Assembly (NCBI GenBank): GCA_932294295.1
Contig: OW028580.1
Location: 32,310,136-32,374,135 of the forward strand
Direction of reading: 5' to 3'
From: Alitta virens
Lineage: Eukaryota > Annelida > Polychaeta > Phyllodocida > Nereididae
DNA: 64,000 nucleotides
Shown in pieces: positions 57,927 to 64,000 of the stretch. The notes beneath the pieces were generated by a model that searched no databases, was not told where the DNA came from, and saw only the letters and a list, made by a program, of their open reading frames with translations. Positions within the stretch are counted from its first letter, which is position 1. Every line of letters begins with the position of its first letter. The position numbers were made by a program, and so were the translations under genes.

Positions 57927-59479
57927 CTGTAAATGAAAAAACAAAAATGTCTCCATAAAAGGGCATGATTGTCACAGTGTGATAACATTACCACATTGTA
58001 GATGACGTTCAGAGTCAATTCCTTGTATGCATAGACTGTAGCGTCAACCTAAGTGCAGAGAAGACTTAGTTTATTTATGAAAAATATTATATTGCAAATG
58101 TCTTTAGATTTCCACTCACCTATACATACAATTGCACATTCCCTAGGAAATAGGCATACTTAATACAAAAAATACATGGTGGAGGGGCAGTACTGAGAAG
58201 ATAAAACATTATCAACACTTACTTTCATGTTTCATGCGACGGTTTGCTACTGTTTTTCTCTAAAGATGGTCCAGGAGAAGCATCACAATCATCTGAATCT
58301 GAGAAACAACCGACAATTATTAATTCAGTGTCTGTGAAATCTTTTTCCAATAGTCAGACGTGGTGTCAGACATAAAATCTTTTTGTGTTTTTGTGTCTGA
58401 CATTTGAGTACTTCATGAGACAAACACTTTACAAGTATTTTTTCGCACACAGGTTGATACAATTGACATATATTAAATTCTAAACAAAGAAGTAAAATAA
58501 AATACAAGACCAGTGTGTGTCCTGTCTATTCTGAGGCAAGTAAAATACCCCACCCATAGGATTGCCATGTGCCATGGTGTTGACTCCAAGCCTATCATCT
58601 CATCATTACATCTGATTCAGGTTTAGTAGCATTCAGACATTAAAGCAAAAAGAGGACTCATAGAATTTACGTGATGTAATGAATGAGTAAAAAGATTAGA
58701 CTATCTTTTTATCACTTCTAGAAGTGGAGTTCTAATATTTCCCAATTTTTGACTGAGCTGATATCTTTCAGGTAAATCTCTATGATTATTATTAATAAAT
58801 ATGATAAATACAGCTGAAAGGTCAAGTCAGTTGCATTCCTAGAAAATTTTGAGACATCATTTATGTCTGGCTCATTACATTGTGTATTGTTGCTACTTTT
58901 TGGTTACATTGTATGCTATTGTCATTTTAACCAATTATAAATTAAATTAAAAGTCTGCGATGCCCCTCCCACTTAAAACAGAAACACTGTCAAGGTTGAA
59001 CTTGTGTGCGATACTGCAGCCAGCTGAGCTCGATAAAAAGACTAGTGCGCGATATTAAGGCCTATTATAGCTATTACATGGCGCACTGGACTGTCCTTGC
59101 CATTGTAAATTTCTTGTGTTTACAATGTCTACCCATGTGGTCAGTTTGCTGTTGTGCTAAGAATAGCTCATGACCTAATTAGCTGGCCAAGTGTCACTGA
59201 GCATGCCCAGTATCACTCATGAGTGACATGCAAAATTTGAATTTGCCACTCACCACCATGACAGTAATGGGTCAAGACACTGTTTAAGACTGAAACAAAT
59301 GTTATCTGTATGGTCAATTAGTCATTATTCATGCATGACTAATTACACGCAAAAACTTATACATTTACAATTGACTGAAGGGTAGTCACTCAGTTTGACA
59401 TAGATTATTTTTGCACTTTTGTTGATACTTAATCAGCCAACCATGACCATGTTTGGGTTTAATGAACAACATTCTACAG
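57927..59479. other. Intergenic or intronic, possible upstream exon near 58.2-58.3 kb
   Basis: On the minus strand an acceptor 'ttgtttctcag' near 58,302, a Ser/Asp-rich frame (SDDCDASPGPSLEKNSSK) and a donor 'gtaagtg' near 58,217 look like a further exon of the gene to the left, though its last codons hit a TGA. No other coding signal is visible. Confidence 0.35.
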
Positions 59480-60590
59480 CTACAGGTAAAAATAATTTTG
59501 GGCATTGTTTTAGTAATGTTCTGTATACTTTAAAATGCCTGACCATCACTGGATCATGCATCTCAACCTCTTAAGTAAGATAATTGCTATGTTAAATGAT
59601 TTTAATGCCAGGTATACAATTTACAGTCGCCCCCCCCCCCCCCCACTCCAAGTCTAGCCATGCCACTGATGGAGATACAACTACACACAGAAACAAACAT
59701 ATGGAATAAATATATCAATCTACCTTATCTATCTATCTATCCAACTATCTATCTATCTATCTATCTATCTATATATCTCTATCCATCCATCCATACATCC
59801 ATGAATAACTTGTGGCCTTTTCTACCCCACTTGTTTTTATTGGTTGCTGACACCTAGGTAATTCTTTTCACATGGCAATGTTACTGATCTGGGATACGAA
59901 GACCATGCTAAGACCACCTGGCCTACCCACTACCAGGCACCAAATTAAATGCCCATCCGGTTACGAACAAGTAGAGCATGTTAATGACTTCTATAACTAC
60001 AGTAAGCTAGCCTACACATTCTATTAGAGAGAAATCACTGGAGACTAGTAATTAATAAGATAATTGCTATGTTAAATGATTTAAATGCTAGATATACATT
60101 TTACAGTCGCCCCCTCCCCCTCCCCACTCCAAGTCTAGCCATGCCACTGATGGAGATGCAACTACACCATGGAGATAACCTCCATGACTACACACAGACA
60201 CAGACATATGGAATAAATATATCTATCAATCTATACCTTATCTATCTATCTAACTATCCAACTATATATCTATCTATCTATCTATCTGTCCATCCATGAA
60301 TAACTTGTGGCCTTTTCTACCCCACTTGTTTTTTATTGGTTCCTGACAGCTAATTCTTTGCACATGGCAATGTTATTGATCTGGGATGTGATTAATGGGC
60401 AGACAGGTTCCCCATGGTGTTAAAAGTTTGTTGCTCTAAGACTACCTGGCCTACCAGGCACCAAATTAAATGCCCATCCTGGTTACGAAGTAGAACATGA
60501 TAGTGACTTCTATAACTACAGTAATCTAGCCTACACATTCTATTAGAGAGAATTCACTGGAGACTAGTGATTAATGGGCAGACAGGTCTG
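59480..60590. repeat. Two tandem copies of a ~0.5-kb microsatellite-bearing module
   Basis: 'gataattgctatgttaaatga' starts at 59579 and 60059 (480 bp apart), and 'ctaagac.acctggcct' at 59908 and 60436 (528 bp apart). Each copy carries a poly-C run, 'actccaagtctagccatgcc' and a ctat array (59,722-59,770; 60,236-60,290). The start (59,480-59,570) matches 31,495-31,580, so the module continues the segmental duplication, expanded here. Confidence 0.85.
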
Positions 60591-60940
60591 CCCCCCCCCC
60601 CCCCCACCCAAATGGTGTTAAAAGGAGTCAACGGGTGGAGGTTCCATACTCCCATGCTCTTGCATGCCACTTCAAGAGAAAACAGATGGGGTGGGTGTTT
60701 AAGTTAGGGGGGGGGGAATTTAGTACTTGTGTGCATTATTCAGTTTTTCACTGTCCCCTCTCCAGGGCTGGCCAATGTTGGAAGGGAAATTATCCACTGC
60801 TGGGTCTTCTGGCTACAGTAAAGGATTCTATTCATATTACATTTTCGATTACAACTATCTAAAAGTGCCTCGGTGGAAAAACCAAAAGCCACCTTGACAG
60901 GGACCATTTCCCTGTAGCCTACCTATTGACAGGTACATTT
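60591..60940. other. Intergenic, poly-C/poly-G runs, no gene seen
   Basis: It has a C run at 60,592-60,605 and a G run near 60,708-60,716. Open frames on either strand are unsupported. Confidence 0.5.
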
Positions 60941-61035
60941 CCCGTTCACATAAGCAAATGATAAGTGTCTGGTTTCGAACCCCACAACCATATGCTTTGG
61001 AGCCGAGCACCTTATCAACTAGGCCATAGTACAGA
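60870..61035 (-). mobile_element. tRNA-derived SINE
   Basis: The minus strand has a pol III A box (TAGTTGATAAGG, complement of 61010-61021) and B box (GGTTCGAAACC, complement of 60971-60981), about 50 bases apart as in tRNA genes. The flanking sequence cannot form an acceptor stem and runs on into a non-tRNA body to the left, so this is a SINE head and not a functional tRNA. The left limit of the body is uncertain. Confidence 0.7.
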
Positions 61036-63140
61036 AGGTATATTTTACCAAACAAAAAAAAACCATGTCACAGTTGAAAAGAAAAAAAAGCCATTCAGAA
61101 AACAATTCTCACCCAATTAACGGACATTCGACCAACTAATAAAACCCTTTCAGACAACACACAAACCCCCCCCCCCCCCCCCCCCCCCACTGTGAAGTGC
61201 AAGAAACTGTCCGCAATCAAACTGATGTTATATCAGATACCTAGTCCAGAAAATCCCGAGATAAAATGTATATGAGCATACAAAAGTTTTTTCTTGATAT
61301 GGTCATAAATCTTGATGCGAAATGTGAAAAACAAGGCAAAAGATAACAATCCAAATAGCACTCCAAAGGACGAGTGCACTTGCTACCCAAATATTGATTA
61401 TCTTTTTGTTCCTCAAGCTCTATAAATTCACAAGCTTAGCATTTTCTGTAAATTGTTTTGAGAGCTTAAATCAAATTTACATGCTAATAAAAATTAGCAT
61501 TTCCTGTAATGAATACAGAGCTAACTTTATTAGACACCAATGACATTTAACTTAAAAAGGTATTAACTAGTCTGATATCATCATCCATAGAACAGGTATT
61601 TCCATTTTCGTGGAGATGATGTGCCTGTTTAGCCAACTAAGGGTCTTTTCGGACCCATCGACAATACTGAAGTTCAGAAATTGTTGGTATCTGTCATGTG
61701 CCCTGGATGAGAAAGGCCAATCGTGTCAGTCCCTCTTTTAATCATTTTTCTAGATTTTTTGCAGGACAAAGAAAAGAACATAAGAACAAGGAACAAGTTA
61801 AGAAGAGTGTGTGCATCTTATGAGAAAATATGCTATTTATCTTCACGAGCCATGACACTTCTTTTTGTGCATGTATATAAGGAGTTGCAATTTTATCTAC
61901 TGCTAAGCTTTTATGATGTTATTCCAGGCTTTATCAAGTGCGACAAAGAATCAATACTATACATCATCTGTGCATATCAATGAAAGAAAAAGCATTCATA
62001 CAAGCATGGAGTCACTATTGACTACATGATACAAGCATGGAGCAAATTTGCAGGGCTTGAGCTCCTCCGGCGTTCCATGGTGGTGTGCACCCCCTCCTCC
62101 CCCTTGTGAGCAAGTTGGTACCCTACCAATTAATGGCCTTTAGCTTAATTTGCAGGTTTTGGCGGGAAAGTTACAGGTTTTTGGAGGAAAAGCTGAATAC
62201 AACATTTCTCTCCAAATCCAACAATTAAAGGAGTGTTTTTTTAGTTCCACTCTACTGATGCGTCTTGTGAAATTGTACTATACATGGAAGGGACCACACT
62301 GGAAATAAGTTTTCGAACTTTAGTGTGCTATCCCAATGGCACTAAAACAGTGTACGTCTTGCACTTCAGTCTTGTATGTACACCCTTTTGAAGTTATTGA
62401 ATAAAGTCTATCTATCTCTATATATAAATTGCAAGAAATAACATTTTAATGGCACAAAATTGGCCTACTTAAAAAAAAAATCGAAAAGAGACCTATCTGT
62501 ATAAAATTTGCCTTGGTTGGTTGTCTTTGCACCTGATTGTGTTGCCTCACATATATGTTCCTCATTCATTATTTTATACTGAGGTGAGCCTTTCCCTGTG
62601 CCAAAATAAAAGTATACACAAATCATTAAACACTATTCTAATCTTAGCAACAATTCTATGATAATTTGCCTGAGGCCTGTTTGCATTATACATGAAAAAT
62701 AAGGTCATTCGATTTTACCTTGGATAAATAAAGATATATATCCGAGATATTACTGAGCGTTTTGATGTGGTAGTTTAACCATGGAGTCTCTATAGTGACT
62801 CCATGGTTTAACATTAATAAGATATGTCCGGAGGAAAATGTTAATATGCATTAATTATTGCATAATTTAGATGTAAAATAGCATATATCAATGGCACAAA
62901 TCATAAAGTGTGTGTAGGCATATATGCGGAACTATTTCTTTGCCCAGGGAACTGGCAAGAGGGCAATTAATGTGCCACAAAAAGTTTGGAAACGAAGAAT
63001 TATTTAATATATTTTTAAAGCCCTTTTAAAGGGCTACAAATTCTCCAAAAAACCAAACTTGCACACATACCTGTGTCGTACTTGAATACCCCCCTCCCCC
63101 GAAACACTTCTGGCTATGCCCCTGGCATGGTGACTCAATG
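61036..63140. other. Intergenic, no gene supported
   Basis: A C run of over 20 bases lies at 61,167-61,188. A plus-strand frame at 61723-61983 has no recognisable domain and no convincing splice context. A hairpin is listed separately at 62,773. Confidence 0.5.
62773..62812. repeat. Short near-perfect hairpin
   Basis: Arms 62773-62788 and 62797-62812 pair at 15 of 16 positions around an 8-base loop (core ccatggagtc / gactccatgg). Confidence 0.8.
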
Positions 63141-63712
63141 CTGGCCCCCCCCCCCCCCCCCAGTATTTACCGAATATTTAGGTTTATTGAAACAAAATAC
63201 GGAAAGAAGTCAGACCTCTTCAAACTGATAAAATTAACCCCAAACTTACTTTTTATCCAAAAACCATGGATTTACTAGAATTGTTCATATATTTCATATT
63301 TAATTCATTACAGATGTATACATTTGTACATGTAATCAATTAAAATCTGATTATAGATTTGTACATATCAAATACAAGTATATTACAAAATACAGTACGC
63401 AACCATAAGTATGATTGTTCAGTCCATTGACCATATCAAATATAACTTTATTGTTAACATAAGTATATAAATAAATGTATTTATGACTGTAAATATCATT
63501 TCACTCCACGTTTAATTGGTAATACATATTCATGATATCAAATATCAAATATAAGTTCATGACTTGACACAGTGTGCAATGAAGATGATAATTGTTTCAG
63601 TCCATTAAAGATTGTTTTGAAAATTACAACTGTTCATCGATTTGTTGTGATGAATAAGCAAGTGAACCTTGCTAATCTCATTCAAATATACAAAATCTTA
63701 AACATACAGTTA
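63141..63712 (-). other. Poly-C run and 3' flank of the minus-strand gene
   Basis: A C run lies at 63,145-63,161. On the minus strand an AATAAAG signal (complement of ctttatt near 63,447-63,453) lies about 260 bp beyond the stop codon at 63,713 and may be the polyadenylation signal of the partial gene. Confidence 0.4.
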
Positions 63713-64000
63713 TTATACAAGGTCATGGCGTAAACTTTTACGTGAAGAGACACTATCTTTTCTACTCAGCAGGAAATTGTAGGAATCAGCATAAGAGTGC
63801 ATTCTGAGATCCACATAGCGGTCAATCAAATCATTGTATATCTTCAATTTCTCTGTATCTTCCATTCCTGACATAATATCATCCCACAGAGCTTGACACT
63901 CTGTTGAATTTGTCAGTTTTTCAACAATGACAGACCTCAGATCACTTCTCTGATGTTCCCTTGAGAATAAAGGTTTCACTATTATCTCAACATTTGCAAG
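63713..64000 (-). CDS. Partial gene, unknown family, runs off the window
   Basis: An open frame enters from the right edge and ends in TAA at 63713-63715, leaving about 95 residues. The protein is charged and helical-looking, with LWDDIMSGMEDTEKLKIYND, RYVDLRMHSYADSYNFLL and a basic Ser-rich end SRKDSVSSRKSLRHDL. No ATG is needed within the window, because the frame is open to the edge. I do not recognise the family. It could be the last exon of its own gene, or an upstream exon of the minus-strand gene whose candidate exons lie at 56.9-57.9 kb; the sequence after RHDL has only a weak donor (gtataa). Confidence 0.55.
   Translation of the reverse strand, partial: LANVEIIVKPLFSREHQRSDLRSVIVEKLTNSTECQALWDDIMSGMEDTEKLKIYNDLIDRYVDLRMHSYADSYNFLLSRKDSVSSRKSLRHDLV

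Noticed and set aside
60971..61021. Functional tRNA gene
   Set aside because: A and B boxes are present, but no acceptor stem or convincing anticodon arm can be formed; it is better explained as a SINE head.
61723..61983. 86-codon plus-strand frame
   Set aside because: There is no domain, no homologous copy in the window and no clear splice or promoter context.

Overview
The window is AT-rich animal DNA. It has spliced genes with GT..AG introns, CR1/Jockey-like LINE relics, a tRNA-type SINE, short non-autonomous DNA transposons, many microsatellites and a long satellite array. There are no bacterial-style operons. The ankyrin-TRP channel genes and the LINE tail style fit a marine invertebrate, perhaps an echinoderm or another invertebrate deuterostome; this placement is an inference, not a demonstration.

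Layout. 1-13,740 is a satellite array of about 122 monomers of exactly 112 bp, organised into a higher-order repeat of 3,584 bp (32 monomers). It decays into a degenerate edge by about 14,060. 14-24.6 kb is repeat-rich: 160-bp promoter-like repeats, inverted repeats and a LINE relic with a YADD motif. 24,693-28,316 holds a single-coding-exon ankyrin-TRP channel gene (1,207 aa). Its 3' UTR and flank follow to about 31.6 kb. 31.6-43 kb is intergenic, with LINE fragments, minisatellites, hairpins and microsatellites. 43.1-44.8 kb repeats the promoter-like block. 48,377-51,799 holds the second channel gene (1,140 aa). Its 3' UTR and flank, to about 56.8 kb, are a near copy of the flank of gene 1. 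56,889-57,926 holds four candidate exons of a minus-strand gene, inside a segment missing from the first copy. 58-63.7 kb is again repeats. A partial minus-strand coding exon runs off the right end.

The central theme is a tandem segmental duplication of about 24 kb carrying two TRPA-like channels. Both coding regions lie in one exon directly behind a splice acceptor, so their 5' UTRs are probably spliced from upstream exons. The two coding regions have diverged clearly (45/60 matches in a hand-counted membrane-segment sample), while the 3' UTR and flank are much closer (57/60 in a hand-counted sample). The channels also differ in the pore: LGVGD in gene 1, LGAVD in gene 2.

Limits: all of this is by-eye reading. 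Family assignments rest on motif recognition, exon calls outside the two channel genes rest on splice signals and frame only, and no similarity search was possible.
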